Shown here: one piece after another, positions 44,296 through 53,784 of the stretch
Layout: every line of letters starts with the position of its first letter
How positions within the stretch are numbered: the first letter of the stretch is position 1
Source: Methylomicrobium agile
GTDB taxonomy: Bacteria; Pseudomonadota; Gammaproteobacteria; Methylococcales; Methylomonadaceae
Reading direction: 5' to 3'
Length of the DNA stretch: 64,000 nucleotides
NCBI RefSeq assembly: GCF_000733855.1
Contig: NZ_JPOJ01000001.1
Coordinates: forward strand, 496,001 to 560,000
Notes under the pieces: model-generated
The model's database searches: none
Seen by the model: only the letters and a program-made list of their open reading frames with translations
What the model was told of the DNA's origin: nothing
Made by a program: the position numbers and the translations under genes

Positions 44296-45630
44296 ATGGC
44301 GGGAAACAGAGCGAGAAAGAAAACCCTGCCGGAAACGCCGGTTAGAACCACGATCGAATCGCTCGCCCATGACGGGCGCGGCGTTTCGCATGTGGACGGC
44401 AAGGCCGTGTTCATCGACGAGGCCCTGCCCGGCGAGGAAGTCGAATTCGTCTACACCGAAATGCGCCGCGATTTCGCCGAAGGCAGGGTCGTGAATCTGA
44501 TCACCCGCAATCGGGCGCGCAGCGAGGCGCTCTGCCCGCATTACGGGGTCTGCGGCGGCTGCAGCTTTCAGCATGTCGAAGCGGCCGAACAGATCCACAT
44601 CAAAGAGGATTTGCTGAAAGAGCAGTTCAAACGCATCGGCAAGGTCGCCGCCCCCGAACTCTGGCCGCCGTTGACCGGCCCGCACTGGGGCTACCGGCGC
44701 AAGGCGCGCATGGGCGTCAAATATGTCGCGAAGAAAAGCCGGACGCTGGTCGGCTTCCGCGAACGCCGCCATCCTTACCTGGCCGAAATCGACAGCTGCC
44801 GGGTGATGCACCCGGTTGTCGGCGAGAAACTGATCGATCTGTCCGAGCTGATCTCGGGCCTCAGCATCCGCGAAAAAATTCCGCAGATCGAAGTCGCGAT
44901 CGGCGACGAGCAATGCGTGCTCGCCGTGCGTGTAATGGAACCGCCGACCGAGACCGACAAAGAAAAGATGCGCGTCTTCGCGCACGAACACGGCGTGTCG
45001 ATCTGCCTGCAGCCGAAAGGCCCCGATTCGATCGTGCCGCTGGACGGCGAGCCGGAAGTGATTCCGACCTACGCCCTGCCCGAGCAGGCGATCGAATTCA
45101 AATTCCGGCCGGCGATGTTCACCCAGGTCAACTACGAGATCAACCGGCAGATGATCAACCGGGTGCTCGAAACGCTGGAACTGAACGAATACGATACGGT
45201 GCTGGACCTATTCTGCGGCCTCGGCAACTTTACGCTGCCGATGGCGCGTTACGCCGGCCGCGTGGTCGGCGTCGAAGGCGACCAGCCGCTGGTGGACCAT
45301 GCGAAAGAGAACGCCAGGCACAACAAGATCGAGAATGTCGAATTCTACGCGGCTGACCTCAGCAAGGATGTCTCTGACCAGCCCTGGTTCAATCGTAAAT
45401 ACAACAAGATCATGCTCGACCCGTCGCGGGCCGGCGCGTCGGAAGTGCTGAAATATTTCAAGAAATGGCAACCGGAGCGGATCGTCTACGTCTCCTGCAA
45501 TCCTTCCACCCTGGCGCGCGATGCGGGCATCCTGGTCAACGAGCTCGGCTACAAGCTGGCCAAAGCCGGGGTGATGGACATGTTCCCGCAGACCGGGCAT
45601 GTCGAATCGATGGCGCTGTTCGTCAAATAA
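44296..45630 (+). CDS. rlmD: RlmD, 23S rRNA (uracil-5)-methyltransferase
   Basis: A 444-residue enzyme. The N-terminal TRAM domain (about 10-75, VRTTIESLAHDGRGVSHVDG) binds RNA, and the iron-sulfur cluster motif is CPHYGVCGGCSFQH (about 77-90). The SAM-dependent methyltransferase domain has DLFCGLGNFTLPMA, DPSRAG and the catalytic Cys in YVSCNPSTLARD. RlmD methylates U1939 of 23S rRNA. It starts three bases after the ydbL stop, so the preceding envelope genes may drive its transcription. Length and motifs are normal. Confidence 0.95.
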   Translation: MAGNRARKKTLPETPVRTTIESLAHDGRGVSHVDGKAVFIDEALPGEEVEFVYTEMRRDFAEGRVVNLITRNRARSEALCPHYGVCGGCSFQHVEAAEQIHIKEDLLKEQFKRIGKVAAPELWPPLTGPHWGYRRKARMGVKYVAKKSRTLVGFRERRHPYLAEIDSCRVMHPVVGEKLIDLSELISGLSIREKIPQIEVAIGDEQCVLAVRVMEPPTETDKEKMRVFAHEHGVSICLQPKGPDSIVPLDGEPEVIPTYALPEQAIEFKFRPAMFTQVNYEINRQMINRVLETLELNEYDTVLDLFCGLGNFTLPMARYAGRVVGVEGDQPLVDHAKENARHNKIENVEFYAADLSKDVSDQPWFNRKYNKIMLDPSRAGASEVLKYFKKWQPERIVYVSCNPSTLARDAGILVNELGYKLAKAGVMDMFPQTGHVESMALFVK

Positions 45631-45643
45631 AGGCTGTCGAATC

Positions 45644-46132
45644 ATGGCCGACACCTACCTCGACGTTTCAATCGCCAACCAGCGTCTGGCATTGATCGAA
45701 AACGGGCAAACCGTCAAAACCTATCCGGTTTCGACCGCGAAAAACGGCCCCGGCGAACGGCAAGGCAGCGAATGCACGCCGCGCGGCTGGCATCGGGTGC
45801 GCGCAAAAATCGGCGGGGGCCAGCCGGTCTTCACCGTCTTCAAGAGCCGCCGCCCGACCGGCGAAATCTACAACCCGGAACTCGGCCGCCTGTATCCGGA
45901 GCGTGACTGGATCCTGACCCGAATCCTGTGGCTCGGCGGTCTGGAACCTGGCTTTAACCGCTATGGCAATGTCGACAGCACCTGGCGCTACATTTACATC
46001 CACGGCACGCCGGACGAAGGGATGCAGAGCCCGCCCGCATCGCACGGCTGCATCCGGATGTTCAACGCCGATGTGCTGGAATTGTTCGACCACCTCGAAG
46101 CCGGCGTCAGGATTTACATTCATGAAGATTAG
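45644..46132 (+). CDS. L,D-transpeptidase (YkuD domain)
   Basis: A 162-residue protein consisting of a YkuD domain. The catalytic pattern is IHGTPDEG with the conserved His, then SHGCIRM with the catalytic Cys, at about 117-140. No signal peptide is visible at ATG 45644 (MADTYLDVSIANQRL), as with related short YkuD proteins. The enzyme would cross-link or modify peptidoglycan, or act on another D-amino-acid substrate if cytoplasmic. It lies 13 bases after rlmD on the same strand. Confidence 0.88.
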   Translation: MADTYLDVSIANQRLALIENGQTVKTYPVSTAKNGPGERQGSECTPRGWHRVRAKIGGGQPVFTVFKSRRPTGEIYNPELGRLYPERDWILTRILWLGGLEPGFNRYGNVDSTWRYIYIHGTPDEGMQSPPASHGCIRMFNADVLELFDHLEAGVRIYIHED

Positions 46133-46154
46133 AATGGCCTTTCCGGCAATCCGC

Positions 46155-46231
46155 GTAGGGTACGCTGCGCGTACCTTTTCTCCCAAGGCCCGAACCGATA
46201 CTACCGGATTCGGTACGCGCAGCGTACCCTA
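46155..46231. repeat. REP-like palindrome (family A, copy 2)
   Basis: GTAGGGTACGCTGCGCGTACC at the left is matched by GGTACGCGCAGCGTACCCTA at the right, between the L,D-transpeptidase gene and truA. Confidence 0.8.
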
Positions 46232-46249
46232 TGCCTTGACGTCCGCCCT

Positions 46250-47056
46250 ATGACCCGCATCGTCCTCGGCATCGAATACGACGGCAGCGCCTTTTCCGGC
46301 TGGCAATTCCAGGCCGAACGGCGCAGCATCCAGGCCGCACTCGAACGGGCGCTGGCAAAAGTCGCGAATCATCCCGTCACTGTGATCTGCGCCGGACGCA
46401 CCGACGCCGGCGTGCATGCGCTCGAACAGGTCGTGCATTTCGACACGAAAGCCGAGCGGGCGCCCTACTCCTGGGTGATGGGCGGCAATACCCACTTGCC
46501 CGACGACGTACGCATCCTCTGGGCCAAGCCCGCGGTCGGCGACTTTCACGCGCGCTACAGCGCGATCGCGCGCTTTTACCGCTACATCATCCTGAACCGG
46601 CCGGTCAAATCGGCCCTTCTGCCCACGCAAACGACCTGGTGCTATACGCCGCTCGATGCGGACCGGATGCACCGGGCCGCCCAATGCCTGATCGGCCACC
46701 ACGACTTTTCCTCGTTCCGGGCGCAGGGCTGCCAGTCCAAAAGCCCGTTCCGGCAGGTCCATTTCGTCGACGTGACCCGCGAAGGCGATAAAGTGATCAT
46801 GGATATCGCCGCCAACGCGTTCCTGCACCACATGGTCCGCAATATCGCCGGCAGCCTGATCGCGGTCGGCGCGGGCAAACAGCCGGCCGACTGGATTCGG
46901 AAACTGCTGGCGGTCAAAAAGCGCGCGCTCGCCGGCATCACCGCCCCGCCTCACGGCCTGTACCTGGGCGGCGTGTTTTACCCCGAATGCTACCGGCTCG
47001 CCAATCACCCCGTTTTCGCCAAACTGCCGGCCGATGCTTGCCGACACCAGGATTAA
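46250..47056 (+). CDS. truA: TruA, tRNA pseudouridine(38-40) synthase
   Basis: A 268-residue enzyme with the catalytic Asp52 in AGRTDAGVHA and family segments GIEYDGSAFSGWQ, ARYSAIARFYRYIILN, HHDFSSFRAQGCQSKSP and NAFLHHMVRNIAG. TruA converts uridines 38-40 of the anticodon arm to pseudouridine. The start ATG at 46250 follows the REP hairpin by 18 bases. The frame is complete. A four-copy tandem repeat begins 12 bases after its stop. Confidence 0.96.
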   Translation: MTRIVLGIEYDGSAFSGWQFQAERRSIQAALERALAKVANHPVTVICAGRTDAGVHALEQVVHFDTKAERAPYSWVMGGNTHLPDDVRILWAKPAVGDFHARYSAIARFYRYIILNRPVKSALLPTQTTWCYTPLDADRMHRAAQCLIGHHDFSSFRAQGCQSKSPFRQVHFVDVTREGDKVIMDIAANAFLHHMVRNIAGSLIAVGAGKQPADWIRKLLAVKKRALAGITAPPHGLYLGGVFYPECYRLANHPVFAKLPADACRHQD

Positions 47057-47068
47057 GGGCCGTAGATA

Positions 47069-47544
47069 CTGTTATCCACGTCAAGCGTTATGAAGAGCAG
47101 CGTTGTAGGGCGTTTTCGCGATAGCAAAACGCCAGCAGGCCTCAAAGCAATGGCGGATTGCCTGGCGGCGAAAACGTCCTACAAAAGCTGTTATCCACAT
47201 CAAACGTTATGAAGGGCAGCGCTGTAGGGCGTTTTTGCGATAGCAAAACGCCACCAGGCCTCAAAGCAATGGCGGATTGCCTGGCGGCGAATCCGCCCTA
47301 CAAAAGCTGTTATCCACATCAAGCGTTATAAAGAGCAGCACTGTAGGGCGTTTTCGCGATAGCAAAACGCCACTAGGCATCGAAGCGATGGCGGATTGCC
47401 TGGCGGCGAATCCGCCCTACAAAAGCTGTTATCCACGTCAAGCGTTATGAAGAGCAGCATTGTAGGGCGTTTTCGCGATAGCAAAACGCCAGCAGGCCTC
47501 AAAGCAATGGCGGATTGCCTGGCGGCGAATCCGCCCTACAAGAG
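47069..47544. repeat. Four tandem copies of a 119-base unit with DnaA-box-like sites
   Basis: Units begin at 47069, 47188, 47307 and 47426 with CTGTTATCCAC(A/G)TCAA. Each holds a palindromic pair, GTAGGGCGTTTTCGCGATAG with its partner, then TGGCGGATTGCCTGGCGGCG. Copies 2 and 3 contain TTATCCACA, the consensus DnaA box; copies 1 and 4 have TTATCCACG. A related single copy lacking the TTATCCAC part lies inverted at 54162-54238. From 47545 to 47673 no other feature is seen. Confidence 0.85.
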
Positions 47545-47673
47545 CTGAACTTAGCATTAAATCATCCTCTCTACTAAAGCATTTATCCTGATTAAAAAAC
47601 CGCTCGTCAATGAAGAGCTAAACTACACGGATCAGGCCATGACCGAACCCTTCGAATTCCCGCCCCTAAAAAA

Positions 47674-48831
47674 ATGAATTACATTGCGCTAACCATGCTG
47701 ATGGGCGACCGCGGAAAGTATCTCGGCATCGTGATGGGCCTGACCTTCGCCTCGCTGATCATGACCCAGCAGCCCGCCATTTTTCTCGGCCTGATGACAC
47801 GGTCGTACAGCTTCATATCGGACGTCGGCCTGCCCGACATCTGGGTGATGGACCCGAAGGTGCAGTTCATCGACGACATCAAGCCGATGCAGGACACCGA
47901 ACTGTACCGGGTGCGCGGCGTGTCCGGCGTCGCCTGGGCGGTGCCTTTGTACAAGGGGCTGATCAAGGCGCGCCTTTACGACGGCACGTTTCAAACTTGC
48001 AATATGATCGGCCTGGACGATGCTACCCTGATCGGCGGTCCGCCGGAGATGCTGGCAGGAAGACTGGAAGACCTGCGCCGCAGCGACGGCATCATCGTCG
48101 ACATTGAGGGCGCGACCACCAAACTGGCCAAGGCGCCGGCGCAAGACGGAAAACCCGTGCCGCTGGCGATCGGCGACACGCTCGAACTGAACGACCGGCG
48201 CGCGATCGTGGTCGGGATCGCCAAAACGACGCGCACTTTCCAGTCCCAGCCGGTCCTCTATACGACCTACAACCGCGCGCTGCAGTATGCGCCGCGAGAG
48301 CGCAAACTGCTGTCGTTCGTGCTGGTCAAGGCCAAACCCGGCCAGAACATCGGCGAACTCACCCGCCGCATCCGCGAATCGACCGGCCTGGCCGCCTATA
48401 CCCAAAAGGAGTTCCAGACGCTCACCTACGATTATTTCATGAAAAACACCGGGATCCCGATCAACTTCGGCATTTCGGTCGCGCTCGGCTTCATCGTCGG
48501 CGCGGCGATCGCGGGCCAGACCTTTTATAACTTCACGCTGGAAAACCTCCGGCAGTTCGGCGTGCTGAAAGCGATGGGCGCGAGCAACGGCGTGCTGCTC
48601 AGGATGATTCTGCTGCAGGCGCTGCTGGTCGGCAGCATCGGCTATGGGCTGGGCGTCGGCCTGACCGCCCTGTTCGGCTTTACGATGCGCAATACGATTC
48701 TGGCATTCAAGTTTCCCTGGCAATTGCTCATGTTCAGCGGCGCGGGCATAACTTTGATCTGCATGTTCGCCGCCTTGCTGAGTATCCGCAAAGTGATCAA
48801 GCTGGAACCGGCGGTCGTGTTCAAAGGATGA
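47674..48831 (+). CDS. ABC exporter permease (FtsX/MacB-like)
   Basis: A 385-residue membrane protein. One N-terminal helix (about 15-40) is followed by a large periplasmic domain (about 45-265) and three C-terminal helices (about 270-295, 315-340, 350-375) in the FtsX/MacB arrangement; LENLRQFGVLKAMGASNGVLL is the typical cytoplasmic coupling segment. With the ATPase, adaptor and outer-membrane genes that follow, it forms a tripartite exporter. The stop overlaps the ATPase start by four bases. The substrate is unknown; relatives export macrolides, glycolipids or siderophores. Confidence 0.88.
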   Translation: MNYIALTMLMGDRGKYLGIVMGLTFASLIMTQQPAIFLGLMTRSYSFISDVGLPDIWVMDPKVQFIDDIKPMQDTELYRVRGVSGVAWAVPLYKGLIKARLYDGTFQTCNMIGLDDATLIGGPPEMLAGRLEDLRRSDGIIVDIEGATTKLAKAPAQDGKPVPLAIGDTLELNDRRAIVVGIAKTTRTFQSQPVLYTTYNRALQYAPRERKLLSFVLVKAKPGQNIGELTRRIRESTGLAAYTQKEFQTLTYDYFMKNTGIPINFGISVALGFIVGAAIAGQTFYNFTLENLRQFGVLKAMGASNGVLLRMILLQALLVGSIGYGLGVGLTALFGFTMRNTILAFKFPWQLLMFSGAGITLICMFAALLSIRKVIKLEPAVVFKG

Positions 48832-49556
48832 GCATGAATGGCAATGGATTGGCCGTATTGTGCCGAAATGTCGTCAAAACCTATGCTGCCGGCTCGCAAA
48901 AAATCACCGCCCTGCAGGGCATCGACCTCGAAGTCCGCGTCGGCGAACTGATGATGCTGGTCGGGCCGTCCGGCTGCGGCAAGACGACCTTGATCTCGGT
49001 CATCGCCGGGATTCTGGACCAGGATTCGGGCCTGTGCAGCGTATTCGGCCAGGACCTGCTGAAATTGAGCAGCCGGGAGAAACTGAAGTTTCGTGCTGAA
49101 AATATCGGCTTCGTCTTTCAGGCTTATAATTTGCTGCCGACGCTGAGCGCGGCCGAAAATGTCTCGATTCCGCTGATCATCAACGGCATGGACCGCCACG
49201 AGGCGGTACGCAAGGCGAACGGCGTCCTGGAACAGGTCGGCCTCGGAAATCGCGTGGACGCCCTGCCTTCCCAACTGTCCGGCGGCCAGCAGCAGCGCGT
49301 GGCGATTGCGCGCGCGCTGGTCCATGACCCGCGGCTGATCGTCTGCGACGAGCCGACCAGCGCGCTGGACCACGAAACGGGGCGGCATGTGCTCGAACTG
49401 CTGAAGTCGGTCGCGGTCGACAGTTCCAGGGTGCTGGTGATCGTGACCCACGACGCCCGCATTTTCGATTTTGCGGACCGGATCGCGCAAATGGACGACG
49501 GAAAAATCGTCAAAGTGCAGCAATCCCGGACTGATGATGAGCAACGCCGAGTTTAA
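48828..49556 (+). CDS. ABC exporter ATPase
   Basis: A 242-residue MacB-type ATPase domain with Walker A GPSGCGKTT, the Q-loop in FVFQAYNLLPTLSAAENV, signature LSGGQQQRVAIARAL, Walker B LIVCDEPTSALD and the switch His in VIVTHDARIFDFAD. It powers the permease encoded just before it. The gene overlaps the permease stop and is followed 18 bases later by the periplasmic adaptor gene. All catalytic motifs are present. Confidence 0.95.
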   Translation: MSMNGNGLAVLCRNVVKTYAAGSQKITALQGIDLEVRVGELMMLVGPSGCGKTTLISVIAGILDQDSGLCSVFGQDLLKLSSREKLKFRAENIGFVFQAYNLLPTLSAAENVSIPLIINGMDRHEAVRKANGVLEQVGLGNRVDALPSQLSGGQQQRVAIARALVHDPRLIVCDEPTSALDHETGRHVLELLKSVAVDSSRVLVIVTHDARIFDFADRIAQMDDGKIVKVQQSRTDDEQRRV

Positions 49557-49574
49557 CTCTTCACGGAATTAAGG

Positions 49575-50561
49575 ATGCTACCCAAATATACTCTACCCGT
49601 GCTGGCTACCGCCGGCTTTCTGTTCGGCGTATTCGAGGTGTTCACCAGCAACAAGCCGACGCCGATCGCCCAGGCCGCGACCGAACCGGCCACCTCGCCT
49701 TATGCCTCGTTCATCGCCGGCGCCGGCATCATCGAGGCGAAAAGCGAGAATATTGCGATCGGCACCCACCTGGCAGGTATCGTCAAGTCGGTCAACGTCA
49801 AAGTCGGCGACCGGGTCAAACGCGGCGATATTCTGTTTTCAATCGACGACCGTGCGGCACTGGCCGACCTGAGCGTGCGGGAAGCCGATCTGGCGCGGGC
49901 GAAGGCCGCGGTCGGCGAAGCGAAAGCCGGCGTCAGAGATGCCGCAGTACTGCAGCGCCTGGCCGAAAGCATCGAAGACCGCCGCGCGATCAGCACCGAA
50001 GAACTCGACCGGCGCCGGAACGCCACGCTGATTGCACAACGCAGGCTCGACAGCGCCGAGGCGCAGGTACTGCAGGCCGAAGCGGTGGTCAAAGAAAGCC
50101 GGACCACGCTGGATTTATTGCAGGTCGAAGCCCCGATCGATGCCGAAGTGCTGCAAGTGAACGTGCGGCCGGGAGAATTCGCCCAGGCGGGTCCGCTTGC
50201 CACCCCGCTGATGCTGGTCGGCAATCTGGAAGACCTGCATGTCCGCGTCGATATCGATGAAAACGATGCCTGGCGCTTCCGCCGGGAAAGCAAAGCGGTC
50301 GCCTATTTGCGCGGCAACCGCCGGTTTCGGACCGATCTGGCGCTGGCCTGGGTGGAACCCTTCGTCGTGCCCAAAAGATCGCTGACCGGCGACAGTACCG
50401 AACGCGTCGATACCCGGGTTTTACAAGTGCTGTACAGCTTCGATCGCAATAAAATGCCGGTCTTTGTCGGGCAGCAGATGGACGTTTTCATCGAGGCGCC
50501 CGATGTCGGCCGCGAAACCACACCGATCCGCACCTCTCCTCCCCCCACGCCGCCGGCATGA
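49575..50561 (+). CDS. HlyD-family periplasmic adaptor protein
   Basis: A 328-residue membrane-fusion protein. An N-terminal signal anchor (LPVLATAGFLFGVFEVF) precedes a lipoyl-like half (GTHLAGIVKSVNVKVGDRVK) and a coiled-coil hairpin (about 95-185, Ala/Glu/Arg-rich). The second lipoyl half and beta-barrel follow (IDAEVLQVNVRPGEFAQAG). It bridges the inner-membrane permease and the outer-membrane channel. It overlaps the start of the next gene by four bases. Confidence 0.9.
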   Translation: MLPKYTLPVLATAGFLFGVFEVFTSNKPTPIAQAATEPATSPYASFIAGAGIIEAKSENIAIGTHLAGIVKSVNVKVGDRVKRGDILFSIDDRAALADLSVREADLARAKAAVGEAKAGVRDAAVLQRLAESIEDRRAISTEELDRRRNATLIAQRRLDSAEAQVLQAEAVVKESRTTLDLLQVEAPIDAEVLQVNVRPGEFAQAGPLATPLMLVGNLEDLHVRVDIDENDAWRFRRESKAVAYLRGNRRFRTDLALAWVEPFVVPKRSLTGDSTERVDTRVLQVLYSFDRNKMPVFVGQQMDVFIEAPDVGRETTPIRTSPPPTPPA

Positions 50562-52057
50562 ACAAAGCGCTCTTGCTGATTTTCGCCGGAACGATGGCCG
50601 GCTGCACGGTCGGCCCGGATTATGTCCGCCCCCGAATGCCCGCGCCCGCCCAATGGAGCGAAAGCTCCTCTTCCCCGGATACGCCGCAAAGCGATCGGGC
50701 CTGGTGGAAAACGTTCGGCGACCCGGTTTTGAACCGGTTGATCGATGAAGCGGCCGCGACCAATCCGGATCTGAAACAGGCATTCCAGCGCATCCGGATC
50801 GCCCGCACCCAAAGGACGCAGGCCGTTGCCGCCGGCCTGCCGACGCTTTCCGCGCACGGCAGCGCTTCCCGCCGCCTGAACAGCTTCACTTCTTCAGCCG
50901 GAACGACAACCGCGGTCGGCGGCACGGCATCCGGCGCCGGCGGCGCGTTCGGGATCGGCAACAATCTGATCGATATCTTCCAGGCGGGCTTCGACGCGCA
51001 ATGGGAGCTCGACCTGTTCGGAGGCATTCGCCGGACCGTCGAGGCAGCGGAAGCGACTATCGAAGCCGAAATCGAAAACCGCCGCGCCCTGACGGTCAGC
51101 CTGCTCGGCGAAGTGGCCGGTCAATACGTGATGCTGCGCGCCAATCAGCAGCTGCTGGCGGTGATTCGCGATAATCTGGCTACCCAGCAGGACACCCTGC
51201 ATCTGACCCGGGAACGTCAAAAAGCCGGCCTCGCCTCCTATCTGGACGTGGCGCAGGCCCACGCGCAGGTCGAGGCGACCGCGGCGGAGCAACCTGTTTA
51301 CGAAAACCAGATCAAACTGGCCCTGCACGCGCTGAGCGTGCTCCTGGACAGAACGCCGGGCGAACTGACCCAACGCCTGCAGCGGCCCGCGCCGATTCCG
51401 CAGCCGGCCGAGCCGGCTTCCGCCGAACTGCCCTCGGAACTGCTGCGCCGCCGGCCCGACATCCTGAGCGCCGAACGAAGGCTGAAAGCCGCCAATGCGG
51501 ATATCGGCGCCGCGGTCGCCGCCCAGTATCCGCGCATCAATCTGGCAGCCTTCATCGGCCTCCAGAATACCGACATCACCGATTTCACGATGCTCGGTAA
51601 ATCGTGGTCGGCCGCTTCGACTCTGGCGTTTCCGATTTTCAACTGGGGCAGTATCCAGGCCAATATCGAAGGCAGGAAAGCCCGTCATCAGGAATTGGTA
51701 TACGCCTATCGAGCCGCCGTCCTGAATGCTTTCAAGGAAGTCGAGGATGCGCTGGCTTCGATCGAACAGGAGCGGCGGCGCCAGGCGCAGCTGCGGCAAG
51801 CCGAAGCCGCCGAAAAACTGGCGCTGGACCTCGCCCGCGAACGCTATTTGAAGGGATTGACCGGTTTTCTGGACGTGCTGACCGCGGAACGGTCGTTGCT
51901 GACCCGGCGTCAGGCTCTGATCGAAAGCCAGGCCCGGCTCGCCGGCCAACGGGTGGCATTGTATAAGGCGCTGGGCGGCGGCTGGGAAGTTGCGGAGCCG
52001 GAAAATCGCCGGCAGCACGGTCAACTTTCGCTGCCCCAGACCAGTCCCCTCTCTTAA
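50558..52057 (+). CDS. Outer-membrane efflux channel lipoprotein (TolC/NodT type)
   Basis: A 499-residue outer-membrane factor. It starts with a lipoprotein signal ([19 protein letters not shown]; Cys in the lipobox), has the family phrase [11 protein letters not shown]...[16 protein letters not shown], and two structurally repeated halves with long coiled coils ([24 protein letters not shown] and [20 protein letters not shown]). [14 protein letters not shown] is diagnostic for NodT-like channels. It completes the exporter encoded by the four-gene operon 47674-52057. No regulator gene is adjacent. Confidence 0.93.
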   Translation: MNKALLLIFAGTMAGCTVGPDYVRPRMPAPAQWSESSSSPDTPQSDRAWWKTFGDPVLNRLIDEAAATNPDLKQAFQRIRIARTQRTQAVAAGLPTLSAHGSASRRLNSFTSSAGTTTAVGGTASGAGGAFGIGNNLIDIFQAGFDAQWELDLFGGIRRTVEAAEATIEAEIENRRALTVSLLGEVAGQYVMLRANQQLLAVIRDNLATQQDTLHLTRERQKAGLASYLDVAQAHAQVEATAAEQPVYENQIKLALHALSVLLDRTPGELTQRLQRPAPIPQPAEPASAELPSELLRRRPDILSAERRLKAANADIGAAVAAQYPRINLAAFIGLQNTDITDFTMLGKSWSAASTLAFPIFNWGSIQANIEGRKARHQELVYAYRAAVLNAFKEVEDALASIEQERRRQAQLRQAEAAEKLALDLARERYLKGLTGFLDVLTAERSLLTRRQALIESQARLAGQRVALYKALGGGWEVAEPENRRQHGQLSLPQTSPLS

Positions 52058-52100
52058 GCGGCGGCGCCGAATCCGTCAGACCGGCCCGGCAGTGGCAAGG

Positions 52101-52815
52101 TTAAAAACCAGCCCCCGCGCCGATCAGCGCCGAGACATAATCGAAACGTCCGGAGAAACCGTTCGGCCAGAACACATGAAAGGCGAAGAACGCGGCAAGG
52201 TTCAGGATCACGCCGACCACCGCCGCGGTGATGCCGGTCAACGGGGCGGTAAATTTGAGATTGCCGTGCGTCGATTCGATCAGCGGACCGCCGGCCAGAA
52301 TAAACAGAAAACTCGGCAGAAAAGTAAAAATAGTGCGGAGCCCGTTTGCCGCCGATCGCTCCGAGCAACGCCGCACTCAGGACGATCAGCGGAATCGGCA
52401 TATGGAGCAGGAAGATCGCCAGAAACGCCAGCGCCGCGATCGCCCGAAGCTGCGCATTTTTCAGCGCCCGCGCCCCGATCCGGTAAGCCGCGAACAGCAC
52501 GATCGCGGTCACCGCCGGTTTAATTCCGTACAGCACGCCGGCGATCACCCCGCCTAAGGTCCGGTGCATCAGCCAGCCGATATAAGTCGCCAACTGCTGC
52601 GCCTCGGGGACCGGGCAGCAGCATGCAGTAGTTCAAGACATGCAAATAACGCCGCGCGGAAATCCAGCGTTGCTTTTCGACCAGATCGTAGGCATGATCG
52701 CAATCTGCCCGGCCGGCCCTCCAAAACTGATAAACCCGAGTTTGAGCCAATAGCCGGAGGCTTGGCGCAACGTGACGAATTGGGGCGGCTCCCCGGTCGA
52801 ATCGGGCGGATTCAT
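52101..52815 (-). pseudogene. Chromate transporter ChrA, multiply broken
   Basis: Fragments of one ChrA-type protein lie in order but in different frames: [36 protein letters not shown] with LLPGP; then [20 protein letters not shown] through [14 protein letters not shown]; and finally [20 protein letters not shown] to [20 protein letters not shown]. At least three frame changes and probably an internal loss separate them, and the 3' end looks short. Intact ChrA is a membrane transporter expelling chromate or moving sulfate-like anions. Nothing functional can be made here. Confidence 0.8.
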
Positions 52816-52947
52816 CGGTCGTCTCTCCGGTAGTGCGAGGAAAAGTGACCCGAATTATACCCAAACTCGACCGTCTAGAGCATTTTCATACCGTGTGCAG
52901 GGAAGTCCTCACCTTCTGAAGGGTGCCCTGCCGTTAAGCCCAGCCCT

Positions 52948-53002
52948 GTAGGGTACGCTGTGCGTACCCTCGATGTCGAAAGGTACGCACAGCGTACCCT
53001 AC
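52948..53002. repeat. REP-like palindrome (family A, copy 3)
   Basis: GTAGGGTACGCTGTGCGTACC and GGTACGCACAGCGTACCCTAC are exact inverted arms around a short loop. Confidence 0.85.
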
Positions 53003-53110
53003 GGGGGCTGAACCCGTAAGATACAGATGCCGGGCGGGATATTTGAGGCTGTGAAAGTATTCCTCGCCCTTGCTAAAATAACGGAGCCCGCCACCGCCCC
53101 GTTAGCGCCG

Positions 53111-53232
53111 ATGCCCCGTCCGTACAAAGAAGGACAAAACCGCCAAGAAGTTCTCCGTCTACCGCCACGGCTGGACGACTGGGTGGGCGCGGATAACCCG
53201 GTCCGGGCCATGGATGCGTATGTGGAGCCGCA
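53111..53232 (+). pseudogene. IS1182-family transposase, N-terminal fragment
   Basis: MPRPYKEGQNRQEVLRLPP, then RLDDWVGADNPVRAMDAYVE, is the start of an IS1182-type transposase. The frame then runs into a REP hairpin at 53233 and nothing of the catalytic domain follows. It is a relic of a lost insertion sequence. Confidence 0.65.
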
Positions 53233-53265
53233 TAGGTCGGGCACGCGCTTTTTGTGCCCGACCTA
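53233..53265. repeat. REP hairpin (family D)
   Basis: TAGGTCGGGCACGCGC, a T-rich loop, then GTGCCCGACCTA. Related hairpins sit at about 53785-53817 and 53888-53918, all within this IS-rich stretch. Confidence 0.75.
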
Positions 53266-53364
53266 CGCGGCTTGGGAGGAAGCGGTTCAGGCACGTATCC
53301 AGCAGCAAAATGGCGTATTCCGAAACACGTATCCAAGCGGCTCACCGTTTACGGGGTCTTCGCA

Positions 53365-53724
53365 ATGAAGACTCTGGGATTACTTACGGAAAAAGAGTGG
53401 CCTCATGGTTTTCGTTATCCGCGACAGTTCAACCGGGTCGTTGAATTGAGGTTAATAGAACTTGAGCCCTGGTACTTTCTGGCGGGGCAGCCCCTGAGAG
53501 AAGCAATGGCTGGACTTACCGAAAGATATCCTGCACGACAGCTCGTTCCTTTCGCTCGCCGGCAAGATAATGATGATATTGCATGCTGGGACGTCGGCAA
53601 AGAAGACGAAGTATTTGTCATTCATGACTTCGCCTCACCCGGATGGGAACAACGCGCTCAATTTGCCAGTTTCTATGACTGGCTTCGGCGTGCCGTTGAA
53701 GACTTTATCGAGTTCGACAGTTGA
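53365..53724 (+). CDS. SUKH-superfamily (SMI1/KNR4-like) immunity protein
   Basis: A 119-residue protein (MKTLGLLTEKEWPHGFRYPR) with LELEPWYFLAG-type and VPFARRQDNDDIACWDVG segments, EDEVFVIHDFASPGWEQRAQF and a final FYDWLRRAVEDFIEFDS. This pattern is that of the SUKH domain, used as immunity protein against contact-dependent or polymorphic toxins. No toxin gene is next to it; it is surrounded by transposase fragments and REP hairpins. It may be an orphan immunity gene acquired with mobile DNA. I take the ATG at 53365; the longer frame upstream covers repeat DNA. Confidence 0.75.
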   Translation: MKTLGLLTEKEWPHGFRYPRQFNRVVELRLIELEPWYFLAGQPLREAMAGLTERYPARQLVPFARRQDNDDIACWDVGKEDEVFVIHDFASPGWEQRAQFASFYDWLRRAVEDFIEFDS

Positions 53725-53784
53725 CAGGTTCTCGATTTAAGTCAGTACATTCAGAAACTCCGGCGGTACCTGACCAGCCGTGTA

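Noticed and set aside
47069-47544. CRISPR array
   Set aside because: The period is 119 bases, whole units are repeated, and there are no variable spacers between short direct repeats.
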